The notes under the pieces were generated by a model, which did not search any database, had not been told where the DNA came from, and worked only from the letters and a program-made list of their open reading frames with translations. The position numbers were made by a program, and so were the translations under genes. Shown here in pieces: positions 6,704-13,916 of a stretch of 26,249 nucleotides of DNA. Origin of the DNA: JBFWQM01 sp050249455 (GTDB lineage: Bacteria > Pseudomonadota > Alphaproteobacteria > MPNO01 > VGEU01). The DNA lies in assembly GCA_050249455.1 (NCBI GenBank), contig JBFWQM010000054.1, forward strand, positions 1 to 26,249. The letters are read 5' to 3'. How positions within the stretch are numbered: the first letter of the stretch is position 1; every line of letters begins with the position of its first letter.

Positions 6704-8251
6704 CTAGCGGCCGACCATGCGGACGCCGTGCTCAAGGAAGATCGAGCCGTAGGCGCCCTGCTGGGTGTACCAGGTGCCGTAGATGCGGTTGCCGGGCTGC
6801 AGCGCATAGACGAAGCGCGTGCCGTTGCGCAGGGTGAAGCTGAGCTCGTCGTCGGTGATCGCGGCGTCGGCGCGCAGCCAGCCCGGCGTCTCGACCATGC
6901 CGAAGCGGTCGACCGGTCCCCAGGCGTGCACCACGCGGGCGCGTCCTTCCGGGGTGACCGCCTCGACGGCGAGCACGAGCTGTTGGCCGTTGTGGTGCAG
7001 CGGCCGCGACGGGCCCCACACGCCGAGCCATTGCGCGAGCGGCTGCGGCGTGCCGGCGGGCGGCGGCTGGATGCGCAGGTCCGGCGGCGTCGCCACGCGC
7101 ACGGCCTGGGCGCCGCGCAGCAGCGCCGCCAGCGCGTCGGCGTCGATCGTCCCCGCCGCGGAAGGCAGGGCCGCGGTCTGCGTCGCCGGCGGTGCGGCGG
7201 TCGGCGCGGGCGGCGCGACCGCGGCGGGCGGCTGCGCCGCGCGGGGCGGGCCGGGATGGCGCAGCTCCGCGATCAGGATACGGGCCAGGCCGGCGTTGCG
7301 CCCCTGCGGAAACTGGCGCAGGTACTCCTCCAGGCCGGCAACGCTGCCGCTGTCGCGCACCAGGCTCCACGCCTCGGCCTCCAGGTCGGCAACGGGGACC
7401 GGCGCCGGTGCGGCGGCGGCCGTCCGCGGCGCGGCCGCGGCGGCGGCGGCGGCCGGCAGGAAATAGAAATTGGCGGTGAGCCCGCCTTCCTCCCACGGCA
7501 CCTGGCGGCCGCCGGTGGCATCGATCACCGACCGGCGCACGTCGATGAACATGTCGGTCAGCGGCTGGCCCGCACGGCGCATGCCGCGCGCCAGCGCGGC
7601 GGAGTACGGGCTGTTGGCGCCGCTGCCGTCGGCGGCGATCTCGCCGGGCCGCGTCGCATAGGCGATCAGGGTTCCCTGCGGTGCATCCATGCGCGCGAGC
7701 CCCGCCGACGGCGCGCGGAAGCTGCGGGTCAGCCGCGGCACGTTGCGGCAGGCGTCGAGGATCACCAGGTTGATCGCGTTCTTCGCGTATTCCATCTGGC
7801 GCAGCACCCAGTGGGCGTCGACGCCCATGACCTCGACCTCCGCCTCGCGGCGGATCTGCGCATCGATCGGGACCAGGTAGTTCTGCCCCTGCACCTGCAC
7901 GCCGTGCCCGGCGTAGTAGAACAGGCCCACCGCATCGTCGCCGGCGCGATCCAGCCGCTCGCCGAAATCGACGATGGCGAGCTTCATCTGGTTCTGGGTC
8001 AGGTCGACCTTCTCGGTGACGTCGAAGCCGACCTCGCGCAGGGTCGCGGCGATCAGGCGGGCGTCGGCCGGCGGATTGCGCAGCGGGTCCTCGGCATAGG
8101 CGCCGTTGCCGATCACCAGCGCAATGCGCTGCGGGCCCGACGGCTGGCGCTCGACGCGCAGGCCGCGACCTTCGGACTGCGCCAGGGCGATGTCGGGCAC
8201 CCAGGCCAGCCAGGCGGCCGTCGCCGCGGCAACGATGGTTCGCATCAGCAT
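6704..8251 (-). CDS. Exported caspase-like (peptidase C14, orthocaspase/metacaspase type) protein
   Basis: 515 residues from ATG 8251, which follows GGGAGGGAGG; the in-frame ATG at 8245 is an equally possible start. The signal peptide covers about residues 1-25 (ending IALAQ), so the protein should be periplasmic or secreted. The caspase domain spans about 40-265: RIALVIGNGAY (42-52), catalytic His116 in FYYAGHG and catalytic Cys168 in LDACRN. An Ala-rich linker (about 267-285), a short helical EAEAWSLVRDSG segment common in bacterial caspase proteins, a Pro/Ala-rich linker (331-365) and a C-terminal beta-rich region (about 405-515, YGTWYTQQGAYGSIFLEH) follow. Both catalytic residues are present, so it is probably active. 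The C-terminal domain is not recognised with certainty. It is transcribed alone, divergently from the MetE-like gene. Confidence 0.88.
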   Translation of the reverse strand: MLMRTIVAAATAAWLAWVPDIALAQSEGRGLRVERQPSGPQRIALVIGNGAYAEDPLRNPPADARLIAATLREVGFDVTEKVDLTQNQMKLAIVDFGERLDRAGDDAVGLFYYAGHGVQVQGQNYLVPIDAQIRREAEVEVMGVDAHWVLRQMEYAKNAINLVILDACRNVPRLTRSFRAPSAGLARMDAPQGTLIAYATRPGEIAADGSGANSPYSAALARGMRRAGQPLTDMFIDVRRSVIDATGGRQVPWEEGGLTANFYFLPAAAAAAAAPRTAAAAPAPVPVADLEAEAWSLVRDSGSVAGLEEYLRQFPQGRNAGLARILIAELRHPGPPRAAQPPAAVAPPAPTAAPPATQTAALPSAAGTIDADALAALLRGAQAVRVATPPDLRIQPPPAGTPQPLAQWLGVWGPSRPLHHNGQQLVLAVEAVTPEGRARVVHAWGPVDRFGMVETPGWLRADAAITDDELSFTLRNGTRFVYALQPGNRIYGTWYTQQGAYGSIFLEHGVRMVGR

Positions 8252-8401
8252 CCTCGCCTCCCTCCCGGCCGCGTCGGATGACGCCACGATGCCGCCGCGC
8301 CGGCCGTTCTGGCAACCGCCGCAGGGCACCCGCTGCTGGGCAACCGCCGCGGGCCGCCCCGCCGGCGCCAGCCTGCCGGCGAATTGCTGACAAACCGTTG
8401 C

Positions 8402-8443
8402 GCATGGTCGCATTGCAACCAGGACGACGCGATGCAACCATGC
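8402..8443. promoter_or_regulatory. Imperfect inverted repeat and direct repeat upstream of the MetE-like gene
   Basis: Twelve-base arms 8402-8413 (GCATGGTCGCAT) and 8432-8443 (ATGCAACCATGC) pair at 11 of 12 positions across an 18-base spacer. The octamer TGCAACCA also occurs twice in direct orientation (8414-8421 and 8433-8440), 19 bases apart. The element ends 28 bases before the MetE-like ATG, in the divergent region 8252-8471. It fits an operator or leader structure for that gene; no regulator gene is adjacent. Confidence 0.4.
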
Positions 8444-8471
8444 ACCCCGACAAGAGGCGGGGGAGACATCC

Positions 8472-9617
8472 ATGAAGCTCAGCACCGACCGGATCCTGAC
8501 GACCCATGTCGGCAGCCTGCCGCGGACGCCGGCGGTGGCGGAATTCCTGCTGAAGAAGGAGCGCGGCGAACCCTACGACAAGGACGCCTTCGACCGCACT
8601 ATGCGCGAGGGCGTCGCCGCGGTGGTCCGCCGCCAGGCCGAGATCGGCATCGACGTGGTCAGCGACGGCGAGACCAGCAAGATCGGCTACGCGACCTATA
8701 TCCAGGAGCGGCTGTCCGGCTTCGGCGGCGACACCAGGCGCAAGCCTTCGCTCGACCTGCGCGACCACCCCGAGTTCGTGCAGAAGATGACGCGCATGAC
8801 GGGGACGCAGCCGTTCAAGCGGGCGTCGTGCATTGGGCCGATCACGGTGGTCGACCGCGCGCCGCTGGTCAAGGACATCGACAACTTCCGCGCCGCGCTG
8901 GCCGGCGCCAGGGTGGTCGAGGGCTTCATGAACGCCGCCTCGCCCGGCGTCATCTCGGCGTTCCAGCCCAACGCCTACTACCCGGACCACGGCGCCTACC
9001 TCGCCGCCCTGGCGGACGCGATGAAGGAGGAGTTCGAGGCCATCGTCGACGCCGGCTTCGTGCTGCAGGTCGACTGCCCCGACCTCGCCATGGCGCGCCA
9101 CACCGGATTCCAGGACCTGACCGAGACGGAATTCTTCCGCTATGCCGACCAGCAGGTTGAAGCGCTGAACCACGCGCTCGCCGGTGTGCCGGCCGACCGG
9201 GTGCGGCTGCACATCTGCTGGGGCAACTACGAGGGGCCGCACGACTACGACCTGCCGGTGGAGCGGATCATGCCGATCCTGCTCAAGGCCAAGGCGCAAG
9301 GCATCTCGTTCGAGGCCGCGAACCCGCGCCACGAGCACGAATGGACGGTCTGGCGCGACGCGAAGCTGCCCGACGACAAGGTGCTGATCCCCGGCGTTCT
9401 CGATTCCACCTCGAACTTCGTCGAGCACCCGGAGCTCGTCGCCCAGCGCATCTGCCGCTTCGCCGACATCGTCGGGCGCGAGCGGGTGATCGCCGGCTCG
9501 GACTGCGGCTTCGGCACCTTCGCCGGCTACGGCAAGATGGACCCCGACATCTCCTACAAGAAGCTGCGCGCCATGGTGGAAGGCGCGGCGATCGCCTCGA
9601 AGCGGCTGTGGCGCTAG
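8472..9617 (+). CDS. Stand-alone MetE C-terminal-domain-like (cobalamin-independent methionine synthase II family) protein
   Basis: 381 residues, about half of full MetE, with only the catalytic zinc barrel. It opens MKLSTDRILTTHVGSLPRTP, the family N-terminus. Zinc ligands are visible: His247 and Cys249 in RLHICWGNYEGPH and Cys345 in GSDCGFGTF. SDGETSK (64-70) and FEAANPRHEHEW (280-291) are further family motifs. The ATG at 8472 has GGGGGAG seven bases upstream. Relatives include core-MetE methyltransferases and the coenzyme M epoxyalkane transferase group; they move methyl or alkyl groups to or from thiols. Without the N-terminal folate-binding half, 5-methyl-tetrahydrofolate triglutamate may not be the donor. 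No corrinoid protein gene is seen in the window. The ABC half-transporter follows 32 bases later and may be cotranscribed. Confidence 0.85.
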   Translation: MKLSTDRILTTHVGSLPRTPAVAEFLLKKERGEPYDKDAFDRTMREGVAAVVRRQAEIGIDVVSDGETSKIGYATYIQERLSGFGGDTRRKPSLDLRDHPEFVQKMTRMTGTQPFKRASCIGPITVVDRAPLVKDIDNFRAALAGARVVEGFMNAASPGVISAFQPNAYYPDHGAYLAALADAMKEEFEAIVDAGFVLQVDCPDLAMARHTGFQDLTETEFFRYADQQVEALNHALAGVPADRVRLHICWGNYEGPHDYDLPVERIMPILLKAKAQGISFEAANPRHEHEWTVWRDAKLPDDKVLIPGVLDSTSNFVEHPELVAQRICRFADIVGRERVIAGSDCGFGTFAGYGKMDPDISYKKLRAMVEGAAIASKRLWR

Positions 9618-9639
9618 GCCGACGCCGCGCGGCATCGGC
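9618..9639 (+). other. Palindrome immediately after the MetE-like stop codon
   Basis: Bases 9618-9639 form a 22-base near-perfect palindrome (GCCGAcGCCGC mirrored by GCGGCaTCGGC, one central mismatch pair). It begins at the first base after TAG and ends 10 bases before the next ATG. No U-tract follows. It may act as an mRNA end or processing structure that separates expression of the two genes. Confidence 0.4.
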
Positions 9640-9649
9640 TTGAGGCACC

Positions 9650-11416
9650 ATGCGCGACTGGCTCGACTTCCTGGGTCAGTTCGCGCGTCTCGCCGGGCCG
9701 TACTGGCGCAGCGAGCGCAAGTGGCTGGTCATCGGCTGGACGGCGGCGCTGGTCGTGCTGACCGCAGGGCAGGTGGCGCTCGCGGTGGCGCTGAACGCCT
9801 GGAGCGAGCGCCTGTTCGATGCGCTGGAACAGCGCGCCCTCCATACCTTCATGGTCCTGATCGGCGTGTTCGCGCTGATCGTCGCCGCCGAGGCGACGGT
9901 GGTGACGATCCATCTCCGGATCAAGCGGCGGCTGACGCTCGACTGGCGGCGCTGGCTGACCCGCAGGCTGGTCGACGAGTGGATGAGCGCCGGCCGCCAC
10001 CACCAGGTGGCGCTGATCCCGGGCGAGCACGACAACCCCGACGGGCGCATCGCCGAGGACATCCGCATCGTCACCGAATCCGCGGTCGAGCTCGCGCACT
10101 CGCTGCTCTACTGCCTGCTGCTGCTGGTCACGTTCGCGCAGATCCTGTGGACCCTGTCGGGCGATCCGGACCTGCAGGTCGGCGGCGCGACACTCTACGT
10201 TCCCGGCTACCTGGTGTGGCTGGCGATCCTCTACGCCGGCGTGGGAACGGCAGTGACGCTGCTGGTCGGCCGGCCGCTGGTGCGCGCGGCCAATCTGCGC
10301 CAGACGGCGGAGGCGAACTTCCGCTTCGGCCTCGCCAGCGCACGCGAGAACAGCCAGGCGATCGCGCTGCTGCAGGGCGAGGCGACGGAGCGCAGCCGGC
10401 TGGCCGAGCTGTTCGTCGGGGTGATGCGCGGCTGGGACCGCCAGACGGTCTCGCTGTCGCACCTGTTCATGTTCACGTCGAGCTGGTCGGTCGTCTCCAC
10501 CGTGTTCCCGGTGCTGGTCGTGGCGCCGCGCTACATCGCCGGCACCATCAGCCTCGGCGTCCTGATGCAGACGGCGCAGGCGTTCCAGCAGATGGTCGCC
10601 GCGCTGTCGTGGCCGATCGACAACTTCGCCCGCGCCGCGGAATGGCGCGCGTCGGTGGAGCGGGTTCAGGGCCTGCATCGCGGGCTCGCCCGCCTGGACG
10701 CGCACGTGGCGGCGGCGGCGCCCGCCGGCATCGTGGTGGAACGGTCGGACAAGCCGGTCCTCGCGCTCACCGACCTCACGGTCGCCACCCCGACCGGCGA
10801 GACTGTGATCAATTCCTTCACCATGGCGATCGGCACGGGCGAGCATGTCCTGATCGACGGCGACCCGGCGGCGACCGCCGACCTGTTCAAGGCGGTGGCC
10901 GGCCTGTGGCCGTGGGGCAGCGGGCGCGTGTCGCTGCCGGCCGGCGCCGCGATCTTCTTCATGCCGCAGCGGCCGTATCTGCCCACGGGCACCCTGCGCC
11001 AGGCGATCTGCTATCCCGCCGCGGCGTCCGCGTTCGACGATGCGGCCTTGCGCGCGACATTGGCAGAAGTCGGCCTCGACTACCTGGCGGCGCACCTCGA
11101 CGACACCGACCGGTGGGACCAGGCGCTGGCCGCCGGCGAACAGCAGCGGCTCGGCTTCGCCCGCCTGCTGCTGCACCGGCCGTCGTGGATATTCATGCAG
11201 GAGGCGACCGACGGCCTCGATCCGGAGGGCGAGGCGGCGATGATGCGCCTGCTGCGCGACGCGCTGCCCGCCGCCACGGTGATCTCGATCGCCCACCATC
11301 CGACCCTGGAGCCGTTCCACGAGCGCCGGGTGACGCTGTTCCGCATCAACGGCTTTTCGGTCGCCGACGGGCAACTCGACGGCGGTGCCCCGCCGCCGAC
11401 GCAGCGCAGGGACTGA
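9650..11416 (+). CDS. SbmA/BacA-YddA type ABC half-transporter with degenerate ATPase domain
   Basis: 588 residues: an N-terminal SbmA/BacA-like membrane domain (about 1-330, several hydrophobic spans, with LRQTAEANFRFGLASARENS at about 222-241) fused to a nucleotide-binding domain (about 370-580). The family exports or imports peptides, lipids or cobalamin-like cargo. The nucleotide-binding domain keeps the family's Q-loop (FFMPQRPYLPTGTLR), Glu518 and a His in SIAHH. Walker A, however, is replaced by GDPAATAD at 404-411, so the Gly-Lys-Ser/Thr is gone. Walker B Asp is Gln517 (IFMQEATDGLD), and the signature is AAGEQQ rather than SxGEQQ. The frame is intact, so this is not a pseudogene by frameshift. 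It is predicted not to hydrolyse ATP normally. It may work like SbmA/BacA, which lack an ATPase domain and use the proton gradient. Substrate unknown. Confidence 0.88.
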   Translation: MRDWLDFLGQFARLAGPYWRSERKWLVIGWTAALVVLTAGQVALAVALNAWSERLFDALEQRALHTFMVLIGVFALIVAAEATVVTIHLRIKRRLTLDWRRWLTRRLVDEWMSAGRHHQVALIPGEHDNPDGRIAEDIRIVTESAVELAHSLLYCLLLLVTFAQILWTLSGDPDLQVGGATLYVPGYLVWLAILYAGVGTAVTLLVGRPLVRAANLRQTAEANFRFGLASARENSQAIALLQGEATERSRLAELFVGVMRGWDRQTVSLSHLFMFTSSWSVVSTVFPVLVVAPRYIAGTISLGVLMQTAQAFQQMVAALSWPIDNFARAAEWRASVERVQGLHRGLARLDAHVAAAAPAGIVVERSDKPVLALTDLTVATPTGETVINSFTMAIGTGEHVLIDGDPAATADLFKAVAGLWPWGSGRVSLPAGAAIFFMPQRPYLPTGTLRQAICYPAAASAFDDAALRATLAEVGLDYLAAHLDDTDRWDQALAAGEQQRLGFARLLLHRPSWIFMQEATDGLDPEGEAAMMRLLRDALPAATVISIAHHPTLEPFHERRVTLFRINGFSVADGQLDGGAPPPTQRRD

Positions 11417-11419
11417 GGT

Positions 11420-12760
11420 TCATTCCCCCCGCGCACGCCGGATAAGGTCTGCGTACCAGCCGAACGATGCCTTGCGCGTGCGGTCCTGGTGGGCGCGGTC
11501 GACATAGACCAGGCCGAAGCGCTCGTCGAGGCCGGCGTCCCATTCGAAGTTGTCGATCAGCGACCACACGAGATAGCCGCGCACGTCGGCGCCGGCGGCC
11601 ATCGCCTCGGCCATCGCGCCGACGTAGCGGCCCAGGTAGCTGATGCGGTGCCGGTCGTCGACCGCACCGGCCGCGTCGGGCCTGTCCTTGCCGCCGCAGC
11701 CGTTCTCGGTGACGTAGACCGGCAGGCGGTAGCGCGCGGACAGCTCGACCAGCTCGTCGCGGAACATGTCGGGATAGACCGCCCAGCCGATGTCGGTCTT
11801 CGGCGCGTCGGGCGGCGGATTGCCCCAGCCGTAGCCCCACGCCGACCCGGGGTCGGCGCGGGCGAAGATCGGGCCGTAGTGGTTGAGGCCGAACCAGTCC
11901 ACCGGGCGGCAGATGCGCGCCATGTCGCCGGCCGCCACGTAGGGCGCGATCGCGTCCGCCATCGGCGCCGGATAGGCACCAGTCAGCTGCGCGTCCGGGA
12001 AGGCGCCGTTCCAGTGGGCGTCGAACAGGTCGACGACGGCGCGGTTCGCCGGCGCGTCGCCTTCCGCCACGATGCGCTGGCGGTTGTGGATGCAGCCGAT
12101 CGATGCGCCAGGGACCAGGTCGCGGATCACGTCGACCGCCGCGCCGTGCGCCAGGTTGACGTGGTGGATCGCCTTCAGGTGCGCCTCGCGGTCGTTGATA
12201 CCCGGCGCGCCCCAGTCGAAGGCATAGCCGAACAGGGTGAACACCGACGGCTCGTTGAAGGTCGCGAAACGCTTCACGCGGTCGCCGTAGCGCCGCGCGA
12301 CCAGCGCCGCGTAGTCGGCGAACCAGCCGGCGCTGTCGCGGCTGGTCCAGCTTCCCAGGTCGCCCAGCGCCTGCGGCAGGTCCCAGTGGTAGAGGCAGAG
12401 CCACGGCTCGATGCCGGCCGCCAGCAGCCCGTCGATCAGCCGGTCGTAGAACGCGAGCCCCGGCTCGTTCGCCGCGCCGCGGCCGTGCGGCAGCACCCGC
12501 GGCCACGCCACCGAGAAGCGGTAGGCGCCGACGCGGAGCTCCTGCATCAGCGCGATGTCCTCGCGCCAGCGGTGATAGTGGTCGGCGGCGACGTCGGCGG
12601 TGTCGCCGTTGCGGATGCGGCCCGCGATGCGGCAGCGGGTGTCCCAGATGCTCGGGCCGCGGCCGTCCTCGCTTGTCGCGCCCTCGATCTGGAAACTGGA
12701 CGTGGAGACTCCCCACACGAAGTCGCGCGGCCAGATTGCGGCGGGCATTTCGGTCGGCAT
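11420..12760 (-). CDS. Glycoside hydrolase family 1 beta-glucosidase
   Basis: 446 residues from ATG 12760; ATG 12748 is an alternative and neither has a strong Shine-Dalgarno sequence. The GH1 N-terminus WPRDFVWGVSTSSFQIEGA is conserved. The acid/base Glu170 lies in TFNEP (167-171) and the nucleophile Glu352 in VTENG (350-354). WSLIDNFEW (399-407) closes the barrel and supplies aglycone and glycone contacts. No signal peptide is present, so it acts in the cytoplasm on imported beta-glucosides or related disaccharides or plant glycosides. It ends three bases from the ABC gene's stop in a convergent arrangement. The divergent hydrolase gene shares its upstream region, which holds a well-formed dyad. 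Exact specificity (glucose, galactose or fucose; plant phenolic aglycones) cannot be read. Confidence 0.95.
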   Translation of the reverse strand: MPTEMPAAIWPRDFVWGVSTSSFQIEGATSEDGRGPSIWDTRCRIAGRIRNGDTADVAADHYHRWREDIALMQELRVGAYRFSVAWPRVLPHGRGAANEPGLAFYDRLIDGLLAAGIEPWLCLYHWDLPQALGDLGSWTSRDSAGWFADYAALVARRYGDRVKRFATFNEPSVFTLFGYAFDWGAPGINDREAHLKAIHHVNLAHGAAVDVIRDLVPGASIGCIHNRQRIVAEGDAPANRAVVDLFDAHWNGAFPDAQLTGAYPAPMADAIAPYVAAGDMARICRPVDWFGLNHYGPIFARADPGSAWGYGWGNPPPDAPKTDIGWAVYPDMFRDELVELSARYRLPVYVTENGCGGKDRPDAAGAVDDRHRISYLGRYVGAMAEAMAAGADVRGYLVWSLIDNFEWDAGLDERFGLVYVDRAHQDRTRKASFGWYADLIRRARGE

Positions 12761-12812
12761 CGGTGTTCCGCGGACGGTTGCAGGCGGCGTCATCCTAGCC
12801 GCCGTCGCCGCA

Positions 12813-12842
12813 GTGCGGCATAGCCAGGGCGAAATGCCGCAC
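12813..12842. promoter_or_regulatory. Perfect inverted repeat in the GH1/hydrolase divergent region: candidate operator
   Basis: Arms GTGCGGCAT (12813-12821) and ATGCCGCAC (12834-12842) are perfect 9-bp inverted copies with a 12-base spacer. Arm centres are 21 bases apart, two helical turns, the geometry expected for a dimeric regulator binding one face of DNA. The dyad lies between the two divergent starts (12760 and 12898), so one protein could control both genes. No regulator gene is adjacent. Confidence 0.5.
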
Positions 12843-12897
12843 GCGCCTGCCGCGCGTCTGCTACCATCGGCGCGATCGTCAGCGGGGGAGACCGTCA

Positions 12898-13776
12898 ATG
12901 ACCACGCCTGCACACCAGACCGGCCGCGTGAAGTCCGGCGACGTCAACGTCTTCTACCGCAAGTTCGGCAAGCCGGGCGGCACGCCGGTCATCATCTTCC
13001 ACGGCGCCAACTACTACGATTCCCATGACTGGATCGAGGTCGCCGACGCGCTGGCGAAGGACCGCGAGGTGCTGGCGTGGGACACCCGTGGCTTCGGCGA
13101 GACCGGCAACAGTCCGTCGAAGGACTACTCGCACGACGCGCTGATGGGCGACGTGGTCGCGCTGCTCGACCATTTCGGCTGGAACAAGGTGGTGGCGATG
13201 GGCCACTCGATGGGCGGCGGCAACTCGATCGTGTTCTCCGCCCGGTTTCCGAAACGGGTGCAGGCGCTGATCATCGTGGACCACTGCCCGGTCGCCGGTC
13301 CGGCGACGCCGAAGCCGCCGGTGCAGTCGATCAACAACAGGGTGCCGGTGTTCGCCACCGTCGAGGCGGCGCAGAAGGAGATGAGCCGCGACAGCGACAC
13401 GCCGCCCGGCTCGCCGAAGCGCGCGCGGCTGGAGATGCTCCTGAAGAAGGTGGACGGGGGCTACACCTTCCCGCGCGATCCCGACTACGCCAACCGCATC
13501 GCGGTGGGCCGCGACGCGTCTTCGCTCAAGATCCTGCCCGGCGACATGTGGGCGGAACTCGCCAAGGTGCAGGTGCCGATCATCCTGGTACGCGGCACCC
13601 GCTCCGACCGCTACGACGACGCGAAGCTCAACCGCATGCGCACCGAGTTCCCGCACGTCGAGATCGTCGACGTCGACTCCGGCCACGACGTCGCCAACGG
13701 CGCGCCCCAGGCGCTGATCGCCGCCGCGTCGTCGTTCCTGGCGCGCAAGGTGGACGCCAAGTCGGCGGCGGAGTGA
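12898..13776 (+). CDS. Alpha/beta-fold hydrolase
   Basis: 292 residues with a complete catalytic triad: Ser104 in MGHSMGG, Asp237 in RGTRSDRYDD, and His263 in SGHDVANGAP. The oxyanion region HGANYYDSHDW and the WDTRGFGETG loop are typical of the MhpC/BphD, epoxide hydrolase and haloperoxidase group. No signal peptide is seen. ATG 12898 follows GGGGGAG. Adjacent aromatic-ring genes (flavin hydroxylase, extradiol dioxygenase) raise the possibility of a meta-cleavage C-C hydrolase, but esterase or lactonase activity is as likely from sequence alone. It converges on the Bug receptor gene across a palindromic repeat. Confidence 0.88.
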   Translation: MTTPAHQTGRVKSGDVNVFYRKFGKPGGTPVIIFHGANYYDSHDWIEVADALAKDREVLAWDTRGFGETGNSPSKDYSHDALMGDVVALLDHFGWNKVVAMGHSMGGGNSIVFSARFPKRVQALIIVDHCPVAGPATPKPPVQSINNRVPVFATVEAAQKEMSRDSDTPPGSPKRARLEMLLKKVDGGYTFPRDPDYANRIAVGRDASSLKILPGDMWAELAKVQVPIILVRGTRSDRYDDAKLNRMRTEFPHVEIVDVDSGHDVANGAPQALIAAASSFLARKVDAKSAAE

Positions 13777-13808
13777 AGGCGGCCGGTTAGATTTTCTCTG
13801 GGGCTGGC

Positions 13809-13890
13809 GCCCCCTCCCCCCGACCCCCTCCCACGAGGGGAGGGGGAGTAGAAGGCCCCTCCCCTCGTGGAGGGGGTTGGGGGAGGGGGC
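13809..13890. repeat. Large C/G-tract palindromic repeat between convergent genes
   Basis: Two near-identical inverted arms, about 13809-13846 and 13856-13890, built from CCCCCTCC tracts around a CACGAGGGGAGGGG core, differing by a base change and small indels. It fills the gap between the hydrolase stop (13776) and the Bug stop (13917). Elements of this CCCCTCCCC...ACGAGGGGAGGGG type are dispersed in many G+C-rich proteobacterial genomes. Here it could serve as a bidirectional terminator; neither side has a clear U-tract. Confidence 0.8.
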
Positions 13891-13916
13891 CTGTCCGCGC
13901 GGAAGGCGCCGGGCGC

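Noticed and set aside
6732..9635. A 967-codon minus-strand frame covering the MetE-like gene and part of the caspase-like gene
   Set aside because: It is out of frame with the real caspase-like gene and antisense to the zinc-ligand-bearing MetE-like gene; no motifs.
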